Assembly: GCF_000337735.1 (NCBI RefSeq)
Contig: NZ_AOHX01000047.1
Coordinates: forward strand, 78,743-127,196
DNA: 48,454 nucleotides
DNA from: Natronorubrum sulfidifaciens JCM 14089
GTDB lineage: Archaea > Halobacteriota > Halobacteria > Halobacteriales > Natrialbaceae
Reading direction: 5' to 3'
The notes beneath the pieces are model-generated. The model was not told the origin of the DNA, ran no database searches, and worked only from the letters and a program-made list of their open reading frames with translations. Position 1 is the stretch's first letter; the number at the start of each line of letters is the position of its first letter. Positions 1-9,545 of this stretch are shown here, in pieces. Both the position numbers and the translations under genes were made by a program.

Positions 1-867
1 CCCCGCCATGCCGTCGTTGACCTCCCTCGCGTGCGCAATCAGGTCAATCTCGTCCGAGTCGTGACCGAGAAACCACGGATCGATCGGCAGGCAGTGTCCC
101 CCGACGCCCGGTCCTGGCTGGTGGATGTCGACTCGTGGATGTGTGTTCGCCAGTTGAATCGCCTCGCGAGAGTCGACGCCGTAGTCGGCTGCCAGCATGG
201 CGATTTCGTTTGCCAGCGCGATGTTCGCATCCCGGTAGGTGTTCTGAATCAGTTTGACGAACTCGGCCGTCGTCGCGTCGACCATCGTTCTGATTTCGCT
301 TTCGACGAACGTCTCGTAGAGACGAACGGCCGCCGCCGTCGAGACGCCGTTGACGCCCCCGATGATTCGTTCGTTCTCCGTGAGTTCCGTGATAATGTTG
401 CCCGGCATAACCGTCTCCGGGCAGTGAACGAGGGCGATGTCTTCACCAGCATCGAGCCCTGAGCGCTCGAGGATCGGTTTGACGGTGGAGACCGTTGTCC
501 CGGGTGGAACCGTCGACTCGAGAATTACGGTATCGCCGGTTCTGAGCGTCGGTGCGATGCCAGCCGCAGCCTCCTCGACAGCCGAGAGGTTCACCCGTTT
601 GGTCTCGTCGTCGAGCGGCGTCGGGACGCAGATGATATGGTATTCCGACGACGGAATCTCGTCGTCGATCGTCAACTGGCTGGAGTCAAGCGCCTGATTG
701 ACGAACGCTCTGAGACCGGGCTCATCGATCCGGATTTCGCCGCTTTTGAGTTCCGAAACCAGCTGGTCGTTGACGTCGAACCCGACGACATCGTGGCCGT
801 AATTGGCGAACATCGCAGCTGTCGGAAGGCCGATGTAGCCGAGCCCGTGGACGCAAATGCTACTCAT
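1..867 (-). CDS. wecC: UDP-N-acetyl-D-mannosamine/UDP-sugar dehydrogenase, 3' part missing
   Basis: NAD-dependent nucleotide-sugar dehydrogenase, probably oxidising UDP-ManNAc to UDP-ManNAcA for surface glycans. The 289 visible codons start MSSICVHGLGYIGLPTAA, a Rossmann GxGxxG loop at residues 8-13. They continue with CVPTPLDDE, LVHCPETVMPGN, the central-domain helix FVKLIQNTYRDANIALANE and the catalytic-cysteine motif GVGGHCLPIDP (Cys259). The frame is still open at base 1, ending in REVNDGMAG, so the UDP-binding C-terminal domain lies outside the window. The ATG at 867 overlaps the stop of wecB (864-866) by an ATGA junction, so the two are translationally coupled. The wecB pairing argues for ManNAc rather than glucose as substrate. 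That choice is inference; the family assignment is firm. Confidence 0.9.
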   Translation of the reverse strand, partial: MSSICVHGLGYIGLPTAAMFANYGHDVVGFDVNDQLVSELKSGEIRIDEPGLRAFVNQALDSSQLTIDDEIPSSEYHIICVPTPLDDETKRVNLSAVEEAAAGIAPTLRTGDTVILESTVPPGTTVSTVKPILERSGLDAGEDIALVHCPETVMPGNIITELTENERIIGGVNGVSTAAAVRLYETFVESEIRTMVDATTAEFVKLIQNTYRDANIALANEIAMLAADYGVDSREAIQLANTHPRVDIHQPGPGVGGHCLPIDPWFLGHDSDEIDLIAHAREVNDGMAG

Positions 868-1976
868 CCCGCTACCCTCGCGGGCGTCTCCGACTGACGG
901 ATGACATCGACGATCCGCGCTGCCGCGTCGCCGTCGCCGAACGGGTTTTCCCAGTTTGGCGACCGATCTAGCATCTCTCGAGCGCCCTCATAGATCGACT
1001 GTGGGTCCGTCCCAGCGAGTACGTTGGCGTCGACGGCGAGCGTCTCGGGTCGCTCCGTATTCTCACGCAGGGTTACACAGGGGACACCCAGAATACACGC
1101 TTCTTCTTGCACACCGCCCGAATCCGTCAGAATCAGCGTTGCCCCACTCTCGAGTGCAAGGAAGTCGATGTAGTCGAGCGGATCGACCGTTCGGACACGG
1201 TCTGGTATCTCGAGTCCGAACTCCGCGACTGCGTTTGCAGCCCGTGGATGGATCGGATAGAGCACGTCCTGGTCGAGTCGCTCGGCGACGCGACCGACGC
1301 CCTCGAGAAGCGATGCGAACCGACCCTCGTCGTCGACCGTCTCGGCCCGATGAGCCGTGAGCAGACAGTACTCGCCACGGGTGAGATCGTAGTCGTCGAA
1401 CACCGACGTCTCTGCCATCGCGACGCGTTTGTGCTGTCTGACTGCGTCGACAACCGTGTTGCCGGTGACGTGTATCCGGTCGTCGTCGATCCCTTCCTCA
1501 CGCAACGAACGCTTCGATTGTGCCGTGGGCGCAAACAAGTACTCCGAGGCGTGATCGGCAAGCACGCGGTTTCGCTCTTCGGGCATCTCCCGGTCACGGC
1601 TTCGCAAACCGGCTTCGACGTGGCCCAGCTCGATCGAGAGTTTACAGCACGCGATCGCACCCGAGAGAACGGAGTTCGTGTCTCCCTGAACGAGCACGAC
1701 GTCGGGCTCTTCCTCGAGTAACACCGCCTCGATGTCGATAATCATCTGTCCCGTCTGTTGGCCGTGCGTGCCGGAGCCGACCGAAAGTTCGTACTCCGGT
1801 TTCGGGAGCGATAGCTCCTCGAAAAAGACGCTCGTCAACGAGTCGGAGTAGTGTTGACCGGTGTGGATGACTGTGTACGGAATCGACTGTGCCTCACACT
1901 CGCGAATGATCGGTGCCAGTTTGATGATCTCGGGTCGTGTCCCGAGGACGATCGCGATCTCCCGCTCGTTACTCAT
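864..1976 (-). CDS. wecB: UDP-N-acetylglucosamine 2-epimerase (non-hydrolysing)
   Basis: Interconverts UDP-GlcNAc and UDP-ManNAc in the cytoplasm, feeding the dehydrogenase directly downstream. The 370-residue protein has the full-length family layout: GTRPEIIKLAPII near the N-terminus, HTGQHYS, VQGDTNSVLSGAIA, HVEAGLRS, MPEERNRVLADH, and the C-terminal UDP-binding TDSGGVQEEA. I take ATG 1976 because a GGTGA Shine-Dalgarno-like stretch precedes it. An in-frame GTG at 1985 would add three residues. It is the first gene of a minus-strand operon with wecC, which continues off the left edge. Confidence 0.93.
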   Translation of the reverse strand: MSNEREIAIVLGTRPEIIKLAPIIRECEAQSIPYTVIHTGQHYSDSLTSVFFEELSLPKPEYELSVGSGTHGQQTGQMIIDIEAVLLEEEPDVVLVQGDTNSVLSGAIACCKLSIELGHVEAGLRSRDREMPEERNRVLADHASEYLFAPTAQSKRSLREEGIDDDRIHVTGNTVVDAVRQHKRVAMAETSVFDDYDLTRGEYCLLTAHRAETVDDEGRFASLLEGVGRVAERLDQDVLYPIHPRAANAVAEFGLEIPDRVRTVDPLDYIDFLALESGATLILTDSGGVQEEACILGVPCVTLRENTERPETLAVDANVLAGTDPQSIYEGAREMLDRSPNWENPFGDGDAAARIVDVIRQSETPARVAG

Positions 1977-2549
1977 CTGTCTCACCCCCCGCTCGTGGAT
2001 CGGAACGTGTGTTGCTCATAATCAATTGGATCGGCGCCATCCGGAGCCCCCGCCGACGTGAACCGCAGTGGTCCAGGATCAGTCGGATCGACGCCGTAGA
2101 GTACTGTGATATTCCGCACCGACCGCTTAAATTCCCATTTTGGTTGTTCTGTACAGTTCCGCCTCGAGAACAAATCAGCGTGTTTGACAGTCGCTGCATG
2201 AAACTATTGAATCGTGAATCAGTCCGGAAGCTCCGCGATTTCCGACACATCACTAGCGTTCCTGTTTCGGACAACATCGTCAGCCAACAGCCGTCCGTCG
2301 CCGATTCAGCCGATGTTGCACGGAGCCAACAGTGGATTTACTTGTGGAACTCGAGGCGACCCGCCGTCGTCGACGAGCCGCCACGGACGGTGGTTGTGGG
2401 CTGTCACGCTCGAATCGACCAGTCTCGAGCACCACGCCGCTCACCGGGGGCGAATCGAGTTCATCGAACCGAAGTGTCGTATTAGGGCCCCTGTTCAGGC
2501 CGAGTATCTAATACCGTCCCTGTCGACCGCCACGGCACGCGAGTGAACA
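1977..2549. other. 573-bp divergent intergenic region
   Basis: No convincing gene lies here. Short open frames exist on both strands, but none resembles a protein family and several overlap wecB. A TTTAAG-type AT stretch near 2127-2135 could be the wecB promoter read on the minus strand. Close to 2479-2514 an inverted repeat GTATTAG/CTAATAC (22-nt spacing) overlaps the likely TATA element of the following plus-strand gene. Confidence 0.5.
2504..2514 (+). promoter_or_regulatory. putative TATA element of the first FemAB-like gene
   Basis: GTATCTAATAC lies about 40 bp before ATG 2550. That would place a transcription start near 2535 and leave a leader of about 15 nt, as is common in haloarchaea. 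It forms the right arm of a 7-bp inverted repeat (left arm 2479-2485), which could be an operator. Judged by spacing and composition only. Confidence 0.3.
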
Positions 2550-3602
2550 ATGGGACACGGAATGCAGGAGCTATCAGACCTCAGTGCAGCGCGTATCGAG
2601 ACAGTCGACAGCGTCAATCGGAATCAGTGGAACCACGTCGTCGAGCAAGCACCCCACGGCAGCGTCTTCCACCGCTACGAGTGGCTCGAGGCCATCGAGA
2701 CGGGAACGACACACACACCGAAACACGCTGTCGTCTACAAAAAGGACAACCTCGTCGGCATCTTTCCGAACGTGGTCTCGCCGATCGGGAACACGCCGTT
2801 TCGACGCCTCACCTCGATCGAGCCGGGGTTCGGTGGGCCACTGGTGACCACCGACGAGGAGGCGTCGCTCACGCTGTTATTTGAGCAAATCCAGGCGATC
2901 TGTGGCCGAGAGGTGATCACTCACCTCTTTCAGCCAGTCGATCCCGAAGCGGTTCGCTATCAGTCGACGTTCGACACAGTGGGTTACCAGCCGACCGTTG
3001 CAAGCTGTCGCTTCGAAGTCGACCTCCGGAAAGGCTGGGAGACGATCCTCGCCGACATGGCAAGCTCCCGTCGCCGAGCCATTCAGAACGCGGACACCGA
3101 GACGGTGGACGTCATCGACGAGGAACTGACGCGGGAAACGATAGAACAGTTCTACACCCGGTATCGCTCGGTCATGGACCGCCTCGAGGAGACCGCGTAC
3201 CCGCGGTCGTTCTTTCTGGCACTGCTCGAGATGCGCGACCGGCTCAAACTGTTCTCGCTCTCTGCCGACGGCGAAACCCGGGGAATGCTCCTCTATCTGC
3301 TCGATGACGAGCAATCAGCCATGCACTATTTTTTCTCTGGCGTGACCGAATCGGACTTCGAGTACGACGCCTCGGAGTTGCTTCACGAGCGTGCAATCAA
3401 CTGGGGAATCGAAAACGGCTATGAAACGTACGATTTCGGCGCAACGCGGGCAGATTACAGTCACGGGCTGTTCAAATTCAAATCGAAGTTCGGCGGCGAG
3501 GTCGTGCCGATCGTCTCGTGGGAGAAGGGGTACTCACGCGCGTTGTGGCCGCTGTTTCGTACGGGGAGGGAACTCTATCAGCGATACACAGCAGCTGACT
3601 GA
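2550..3602 (+). CDS. FemAB/GNAT-fold aminoacyl- or acyltransferase-like protein (copy 1)
   Basis: A 350-residue cytoplasmic protein of the FemAB/GNAT_6 superfamily. Bacterial relatives add amino acids to peptidoglycan precursors. Archaea lack murein, so the acceptor here is more likely an amino group on a glycan precursor or a protein (inference). Visible landmarks are RNQWNHVVEQAPHGSVFHR near the N-terminus, the central MASSRRRAIQNA stretch, and the C-terminal YDFGATRADY followed by LFKFKSKFGG. The last two are shared with the copies at 21160-22170 (close) and 9546-10574 (distant). An ATG four codons in (2562) is an alternative start. It probably opens the plus-strand run with the GT4 gene 94 bp on. 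Confidence 0.75.
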   Translation: MGHGMQELSDLSAARIETVDSVNRNQWNHVVEQAPHGSVFHRYEWLEAIETGTTHTPKHAVVYKKDNLVGIFPNVVSPIGNTPFRRLTSIEPGFGGPLVTTDEEASLTLLFEQIQAICGREVITHLFQPVDPEAVRYQSTFDTVGYQPTVASCRFEVDLRKGWETILADMASSRRRAIQNADTETVDVIDEELTRETIEQFYTRYRSVMDRLEETAYPRSFFLALLEMRDRLKLFSLSADGETRGMLLYLLDDEQSAMHYFFSGVTESDFEYDASELLHERAINWGIENGYETYDFGATRADYSHGLFKFKSKFGGEVVPIVSWEKGYSRALWPLFRTGRELYQRYTAAD

Positions 3603-3696
3603 CGTTGCGCCTGTCTCCAACCTCGACAAACCGTGTGGAACCATGGTGTAGACTTTTGTGTCCCGCTGTGTCAGAACGCCCACGCCGTGATCGCAG

Positions 3697-4842
3697 ATGT
3701 CGAAACCCAATTTAACGATCGTTAACGCTGATCTCGAGATCGATGGCGTCAGCCGAGCGTTCGTGAATCTCGCGACCGAATTCGACGCGCGCGGATACGG
3801 TGTCGAACTCGTGTTGACGCGGGCGACGGGAGACCTGCTCGCTGCCGTGCCCGACAGCGTCCGGATCGTCGAGCTTGAGCGGGCTGGCGTGCCGGGTCCG
3901 GAGATGGTCTCGTATGCACCGTCGCTGACACGGCACTTGCGAACAGTCCAGCCTGATGCCGTGCTCGCGGCACAGGCGCACACAAACCCGCTTACAGCGG
4001 TTGCCACCCGTGTCGCCGGCATCGATGCACGGACCGTCGTCTGCATCCAGACGATGACCTCACACCAACTCGCCCAGCGCGATCGACACCATCGAACGTG
4101 GACTCGACTCACGAGACACTGCTATCGACTGGCAGATACCGTTATCGCCGTCTCCGAAGAAGTGAAACGCGATGCTGCAGCGTCACTCGGTATTCCGACC
4201 GATTCGATCTCCGTCGTCCACCAGCCGACGGTCACGCCGTCGCTGCTCGAGCAGTCACGGGAGCCGATCGACCACCCGTGGTTCGGCGACGGGTCACCGC
4301 CCGTCGTTCTCGGTGTCGGGCGACTAGACCCACAGAAGAACTTCAGGTCGCTGATAACCGCGCTCGAGCGGGTTCGAGAAACCGAAGACGCTCGACTGGT
4401 AATACTCGGCGAGGGGGAGATGCGACCGACGCTCGAGCGACACGTCGATCGACTCGGCCTCGAGGACGTGGTATCGATGCCCGGGACGATACCGAACCCG
4501 TACCCGTACATGAGACAGGCGTCGGTGTTTGCACTCCCGTCTCGAACCGAGGCGGTCCCACTCGCGTTAATCGAAGCACTCGCCTGTGAGTGTCCTGTCG
4601 TCTCGACGAGATGCTCGAGTGGTCCGGTCGAAGTTCTCGAGAACGGAACGTACGGTGAACTCGTTCCGGTGGACGAGCCGTCAGCGCTGGCGAAAGCGAT
4701 CGTCTCGACGCTGCAAGCGCCGCCACCGAAGTCGCTGCTTCGTGAGCGCTCCCGTGAGTTTTCGGTGACGACCATTGCCGACGAGTACGAGCATGTGCTG
4801 TTTCCCGAACAAAGACACAGACAGGCGGCTAAAACGGCGTAG
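3697..4842 (+). CDS. glycosyltransferase family 4 (GT-B fold)
   Basis: A 381-residue retaining GT4 enzyme, expected to transfer a nucleotide-activated sugar to a lipid-linked glycan at the inner membrane face. The N-terminal Rossmann half has the acceptor-side loop DLEIDGVSRAFVNLA (residues 11-25). The C-terminal half starts with PVVLGVGRLDPQKNF, a classic GT4 signature, then LVILGEGEMRP. The EX7E motif lies in SRTEAVPLALIEALACECP. Neither signal peptide nor TM segment is visible. It lies 53 bp before the flippase gene on the same strand, consistent with an assembly operon. Donor and acceptor sugars cannot be read from sequence. Confidence 0.9.
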   Translation: MSKPNLTIVNADLEIDGVSRAFVNLATEFDARGYGVELVLTRATGDLLAAVPDSVRIVELERAGVPGPEMVSYAPSLTRHLRTVQPDAVLAAQAHTNPLTAVATRVAGIDARTVVCIQTMTSHQLAQRDRHHRTWTRLTRHCYRLADTVIAVSEEVKRDAAASLGIPTDSISVVHQPTVTPSLLEQSREPIDHPWFGDGSPPVVLGVGRLDPQKNFRSLITALERVRETEDARLVILGEGEMRPTLERHVDRLGLEDVVSMPGTIPNPYPYMRQASVFALPSRTEAVPLALIEALACECPVVSTRCSSGPVEVLENGTYGELVPVDEPSALAKAIVSTLQAPPPKSLLRERSREFSVTTIADEYEHVLFPEQRHRQAAKTA

Positions 4843-4895
4843 ACGTGGATAAGCCAGCCACGGGTCTAGATCGTTTCGTAGCGACCGTCGAATAG

Positions 4896-6386
4896 ATGTC
4901 CCGGAATCTCATCCGTGGTGTTCTCTCTATCGCGGGAGCAAACGTCGTCGTAATGCTTCTTGCGTTTCCGCTGACGCCGGTGTTGGTTCGGACTCTTGGA
5001 AGCGCCCAGTACGGCGAGTACGCGTTTATGCTCTCATTTCTCGGCGTTGCATGGGTGTTCGTCAACGGCGGTGTTTTCGACGGCGTACGAAAGTACATCG
5101 CCGAGGATCGAGCGGATGAACACTGGCAGAACTACGTGTTCGGGTTCTACTTTCGTATTGCGATCCTATTCGTCGTCCCGAGTTCGATCGTCGTCGCGCT
5201 CGCGGCGTATTCGGGTGTCGTGTCGTCCATACTTGGAACGCAGTTCACGACGTTTTTTTATCTCGTTGGACTGTTGCTCATCGCGAGACAGCTACGGGCC
5301 GTGGGACGGAGCGTCTTGATGGGGCTCGGCAACGAGCATCTCTCGGAACCGTTGCTGATCGCAGAGAAGTTCGTTTTCTGGCCGATCGCGATCGGGCTCG
5401 CCGCTGCCGGCGTCGGCGTCGCCGGAGTATTGATTGGACACATCGCTGCAGCGTTTCTCACCGCGGTTGCCGCGTTTGTGCTGCTCTCCCGATCACTTTC
5501 GCTCTCGTCGGTTTTCCACCGAGCGCCGTCTGATTTTCCGCGGCGAACGCTCCTCGGTTTCAACAACCAGACGATCGTCTTGATGTTTCTGTTAAATTCG
5601 CTTCTGTACACGGATATCCTCCTGCTCCAACCGATCGCAGGAAGTGACCAAGCCGGCTACTACCAAGCTGCGCTGGTGGTTGCTGAATTCCTCTGGGTTG
5701 TCCCTATCGCCGCCCAGACTGTACTCCTCCACACCTCGTCCGAGCTGTGGTCGAGTGATCAACAGGAACGAATCACGACGATGTCTGCCACTGTGACACG
5801 GTACGTGTTTCTCGTCACGATGCTGTTGAGCGTTGGTATCGCGGTGCTTGCTGACTCGTTCGTCCCACTCTACTACGGTCCCGATTTCGAGGCATCGATC
5901 ACACCGCTTCGACTGCTCCTTGTCGGTGTCGTCGGCTACTCAGTTGCGCGTCCGATTCTGGCGATCGGACAGGGGAAAGGGGCGCTTCGGGCACTCATCT
6001 ACGCAACGAGCGGTGCGGTCGCCCTTAATCTCCTGCTCAACATCATCCTCATCCCGCTGTACGGGATGCGCGGTGCAGCGGTCGCCACGAGCATCGGATA
6101 CGGCTCGATGCTCGTGTTTCACGTCTGGTGTGCTCGCCGGATTGGCTTCGAGCCACTGTCTGATCTTCGGGTTGGGCGTATCCTCGCGGCAGCACTTGTC
6201 ACCACAATCGTCATCTACCCGCTCGATGCTGCCATCGCCTCGAGTCTCCTCTCTTTGCTGGTCGTGCCGCCCATCGGGCTCGTCGTCTACGTTGGGACCG
6301 CGATCGCAGTCGGCGCGCTCGACCACGACGACATTGACGATCTGTATGAGCGTACTCCCGATCGCGTCGTGAAGCTGTTTTCGTGA
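4896..6386 (+). CDS. Wzx-type polysaccharide flippase (MOP superfamily)
   Basis: A 496-residue integral membrane protein with about 12-14 hydrophobic segments, the usual length for a lipid-linked oligosaccharide flippase of the MOP/Wzx type. It starts MSRNLIRGVLSIAGANVV and has the conserved early pattern of two TM helices, then LGSAQYGEYAFMLSF (the family's G..YG.Y motif). The later ILIPLYGMRGAAVATSIGY motif (P..G..GAA.A) is typical of the C-terminal half. It would move the glycan lipid across the cytoplasmic membrane after the GT steps. The homologous haloarchaeal role is played by AglR-type proteins. Neighbours are a GT4 gene and the GT-C-like membrane protein. Confidence 0.88.
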   Translation: MSRNLIRGVLSIAGANVVVMLLAFPLTPVLVRTLGSAQYGEYAFMLSFLGVAWVFVNGGVFDGVRKYIAEDRADEHWQNYVFGFYFRIAILFVVPSSIVVALAAYSGVVSSILGTQFTTFFYLVGLLLIARQLRAVGRSVLMGLGNEHLSEPLLIAEKFVFWPIAIGLAAAGVGVAGVLIGHIAAAFLTAVAAFVLLSRSLSLSSVFHRAPSDFPRRTLLGFNNQTIVLMFLLNSLLYTDILLLQPIAGSDQAGYYQAALVVAEFLWVVPIAAQTVLLHTSSELWSSDQQERITTMSATVTRYVFLVTMLLSVGIAVLADSFVPLYYGPDFEASITPLRLLLVGVVGYSVARPILAIGQGKGALRALIYATSGAVALNLLLNIILIPLYGMRGAAVATSIGYGSMLVFHVWCARRIGFEPLSDLRVGRILAAALVTTIVIYPLDAAIASSLLSLLVVPPIGLVVYVGTAIAVGALDHDDIDDLYERTPDRVVKLFS

Positions 6387-6513
6387 TCGGTACGGGGAGC
6401 AACGGACGCCTGTCTATCAGACACTGGAAAGGCGTGATTTCTCCCGTTCGAACGCCACTAACTAGCGTTACTATGCCAACCGTCATTACGGATGCTCCGG
6501 TAGCACGGGCCGA

Positions 6514-8304
6514 ATGAGCTCACGTCGCGATCTCTCTTTGAAACTACTGCTGGCCGTTGGGATCGCCTTGCTCTCGTATGCGTCGGTCGTCGTCGCGATG
6601 ACGCCGCCAGCTTCGGGCTACGAGATCTCGATCTATACTGCCTACCCCGTCGCATTCTGGATTTCGATTATCGTGACGATCGTTGCCGGACAGCTACTCG
6701 TTCTCGAGGACGTGCTCCGGTCGGAGCCCGCTGGCTACTGGAAGCGGGGGTACGCGCTGATCGTCGCTGCCAGCGGGCTGCTCTTGTTTTTGCCGACGAT
6801 GCGCTACCAGTACGTCATGGGGCGGGCGGATACGCTCACGTTCGCCGGCTCTATCGATTACATCACGGTCAATCACGCACTCCAGCCGGACAACTACTAT
6901 CCGATGTTGCACCTGCTTGCGGCGACGCTCTCGTTTCTCACGGGTATCGAACCGATCAGGATCATGCAAACGATTCCACCGCTGTTTTCGCTGGCGTTTC
7001 TGCTTGGGACCTACTGTCTGATTCGATATCTGTTCCCGGCGCGGCGTGAGTGGATCGTTGTTCTCCCGTTCGTCTCACTCCTGTTTGTCGGATTCGAGCA
7101 CCTGCACTTTACGCCGTACAATATGAGTTTTCTGTTGGTTCCGCTCGTTCTTCTCTACTGTCTGAAAGCGCAGGAACGAGCCGCAGTCTGGTCGAAAATC
7201 GTGATGGTCGTCTTGGTGACTGCGCTCGTATTCTATCACCCACTGACCGGGCTCCTCATCGTCGCTCTGTTCGCCATCGCACAGGTTCTCTCGAGGGTGC
7301 CGCGGTCGCTTCGGTTCGTCTCAGAACGCAAAGCCGTGCCGTCGGTGACGGTCAGTCTCCTCGTGCTCGTCCTGTTGTTCGCGTGGTATTCACGGTTCGA
7401 CACGATCGTTCTCAGCGCGAGTTCGATCGTTCTCGGCCGCGGTCCCTCCCAGTTCGAACACGCGACGGACGTTGCAGATCGGGTCTCGCCGACAGTCACC
7501 GATCTGCTCCGGGCCGGATTCACCACGTACGGTATGGAAGCACTTATCGGCGCAGCGACGGTCGCATTTCTCGGCATCCTCGTCTACAGTCATTACAGAC
7601 GACGGACACCCATCGATACCTACGTCGCGTGGTTTGCCGGGATTTTCACCGTCACCTTCGCTCTCGGTGCCGTCGCGTTTTTGGTTGACGTCATTTTCGA
7701 CCCGCTTCGATTCACCCGATACGGCATGCTTGCGGGTGGTGCCATCATCGGTGTCGGATTCCTGTTGCTGTACCGGTCGCGTGCCAGCACACGCTCGAGA
7801 CACGCGCTCCGGCTCTCGATGTATACGTTCCTCCTGGTTCTCGTCTCCATCTCAGTGGTCTTGCTCTTTCCGTCACCGGTTGCTGACACCGCGAACCTCC
7901 AGGTGACCGAACGAGAGGTCGAGGGGATGGACTGGGCCGTCACCAACGAGAACGAGACGATGCCGACACAGGACCACGGCGTCTTACAACACCGCCACAT
8001 CGACTACCTCTCGGACGGAACGGCATCGACGTGGGAACTGCGGGAACGGGACACGGCACCGCCGGACCACTTCGGCTACGACGAGCACGCGACGGCCGGA
8101 GAACACGAGAAGTACGATGAAGACACGTACCTCCTCGTCACGGAACTCGCTCGAGTCGAAAATCCGGCCCTGTATCCGAACTATCCCGACCATTGGCGTC
8201 ATACGCCCGCGGAGTTCCAGCGACTCGAGTCCGATCCGACGGTCGATCACGTGTATACGAATGGCGAGTTCGATACCTACATCGTCCGACCAACGAGCGA
8301 GTGA
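6514..8304 (+). CDS. large multi-spanning membrane protein, GT-C/polymerase-like
   Basis: A 596-residue protein with roughly 11-13 hydrophobic segments from residue 9 to about 455, followed by a soluble tail of about 140 residues rich in acidic residues, His and Tyr. The first large loop holds YVMGRADTLTFAGSIDY and QPDNYYPMLHLLAATLSF. An acidic first loop followed by a Y-P-helix resembles archaeal GT-C transferases or Wzy-like polymerases acting outside the membrane on dolichol-linked sugars. The tail contains EREVEGMDWAV and ends DHVYTNGEFDTYIVRP, like the extracytoplasmic ends of such enzymes. The exact family was not recognised. The flippase gene ends 127 bp upstream, which supports a role in glycan assembly. 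Confidence 0.6.
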   Translation: MSSRRDLSLKLLLAVGIALLSYASVVVAMTPPASGYEISIYTAYPVAFWISIIVTIVAGQLLVLEDVLRSEPAGYWKRGYALIVAASGLLLFLPTMRYQYVMGRADTLTFAGSIDYITVNHALQPDNYYPMLHLLAATLSFLTGIEPIRIMQTIPPLFSLAFLLGTYCLIRYLFPARREWIVVLPFVSLLFVGFEHLHFTPYNMSFLLVPLVLLYCLKAQERAAVWSKIVMVVLVTALVFYHPLTGLLIVALFAIAQVLSRVPRSLRFVSERKAVPSVTVSLLVLVLLFAWYSRFDTIVLSASSIVLGRGPSQFEHATDVADRVSPTVTDLLRAGFTTYGMEALIGAATVAFLGILVYSHYRRRTPIDTYVAWFAGIFTVTFALGAVAFLVDVIFDPLRFTRYGMLAGGAIIGVGFLLLYRSRASTRSRHALRLSMYTFLLVLVSISVVLLFPSPVADTANLQVTEREVEGMDWAVTNENETMPTQDHGVLQHRHIDYLSDGTASTWELRERDTAPPDHFGYDEHATAGEHEKYDEDTYLLVTELARVENPALYPNYPDHWRHTPAEFQRLESDPTVDHVYTNGEFDTYIVRPTSE

Positions 8305-8459
8305 CTGTGTGCGCCGTGTTCTCACTTGTGTTTTATTACGTACGCTCCCGTGTTCACACGCATGTCGGAAAAGACACACTATGAGTCAACGCGGCAGTCT
8401 CGGTTATCCGGCATCGTCGTTCCCAACCGCACACCAGCAGGCCGTTCGCAGTCGTCCAC

Positions 8460-9533
8460 ATGAGAACGATTCAGTCGCTGCTGGCTCCCGAGTCACCGAT
8501 TCAGGACCTGCGGTGGAAAGCCGGGGAGACGATCACTCGTGGACTCCAGTCGACCCGACGGAGCACCCCGACAGGGAACGGGCACGATGCGATCATCGAC
8601 GGAACGGGCGGAGAAACCGTTCCTCCGTTCGCCAGTTCGTTCCCAACGCGCAACCCACTGTCACCGCGCCCTGCCGTCGACGTCGAGAATCCGGTGTTGA
8701 CCGTCGACGACGTTTCCGGACACGGTGATGCGGACTTCGTTGCCGACCCGTTCCTGTTCGTCGAGGAGGGTGTCTGGCATCTGTTCTTCGAAATATCGAA
8801 CAGACACCGCGACCCTCCCGCCGTAATCGGCCACGCGACGAGTACGGATGCCGGCAGGACATGGTCGTTTACCGACGTCGTCCTCCGGACGGACACACAC
8901 CTCGCCTTCCCGTACGTCTTCGAGTGGGACGGGACGCAGTACATGATCCCGGATCGATGGGACCACGTCAACGGCGAGCCACGGGACATCAAACTGTACC
9001 GCGCGACATCGTTTCCCGACTCGTGGGCCGAAATAGCGACGCTCGTCTCGCCGACACACCGTCTGAACGATTTCGTTGCGTTTCGGTTCGACGACCGCTG
9101 GTGGGGGATCGGCGGCGACGGCCGCGAGCTGTATGCCTACTACAGCGACGAGCTGACCGCTACCGACTGGACGCCACATCGTGAGAACCCGGTCGTCTCG
9201 AACCGTCCACGCGGGGCTCGTCCGGGCGGACGGCCGATCGTCAGTGATGACCGGGTGTTGCTCTTTTTGCAGGATTGTGTTGCCCGGTACGGCTCGAAGC
9301 TCAGGGCGTTCGAGGTCGTGACGCTCACTCCCGCCGAGTACGACGACCACGAACACCCACGCTCGCCCGTCCTCGAGCCAAACGATACCTCACTCGGCTG
9401 GAACGCTGGCAAAATGCACCACCTCGATCCGGTGTACGTCGACGGCAGCTGGCGATGTGCGGTCGACGGCAACATCGGTCTTCAACGCGCGTTCGGGACC
9501 CACCACTGGTCGATCGGAATCTTCGATGCGTGA
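8460..9533 (+). CDS. GINT1 N-terminal-like beta-propeller protein of glycan clusters
   Basis: A 357-residue protein that, after about 75 variable residues, resembles the GH43-like five-bladed propeller found at the N-terminus of glucosamine inositolphosphorylceramide transferase 1 and in formyltransferase-linked bacterial proteins. Landmarks are FVADPFLFVEEGVWHLFFE, IGHATSTDAGRTW, HLAFPYVFEWDGTQYMIPD, DIKLYRATSFPDSW, DDRWWGIGGDG and the late GWNAGKMHHLDPVYVDG. Blade-like W-x-F/Y repeats are visible throughout. No signal peptide is seen. Its role, sugar binding or transfer on a glycan precursor, is inferred from neighbours. Family recall is from memory and should be checked with a profile search. 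Confidence 0.6.
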   Translation: MRTIQSLLAPESPIQDLRWKAGETITRGLQSTRRSTPTGNGHDAIIDGTGGETVPPFASSFPTRNPLSPRPAVDVENPVLTVDDVSGHGDADFVADPFLFVEEGVWHLFFEISNRHRDPPAVIGHATSTDAGRTWSFTDVVLRTDTHLAFPYVFEWDGTQYMIPDRWDHVNGEPRDIKLYRATSFPDSWAEIATLVSPTHRLNDFVAFRFDDRWWGIGGDGRELYAYYSDELTATDWTPHRENPVVSNRPRGARPGGRPIVSDDRVLLFLQDCVARYGSKLRAFEVVTLTPAEYDDHEHPRSPVLEPNDTSLGWNAGKMHHLDPVYVDGSWRCAVDGNIGLQRAFGTHHWSIGIFDA

Positions 9534-9545
9534 GTCGGCCGAGCG

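Noticed and set aside
1937-2485. 182-codon plus-strand frame across the wecB start and upstream gap
   Set aside because: Arg/Ser/Pro-rich composition of an antisense shadow, no conserved motif, and half of it lies over wecB.
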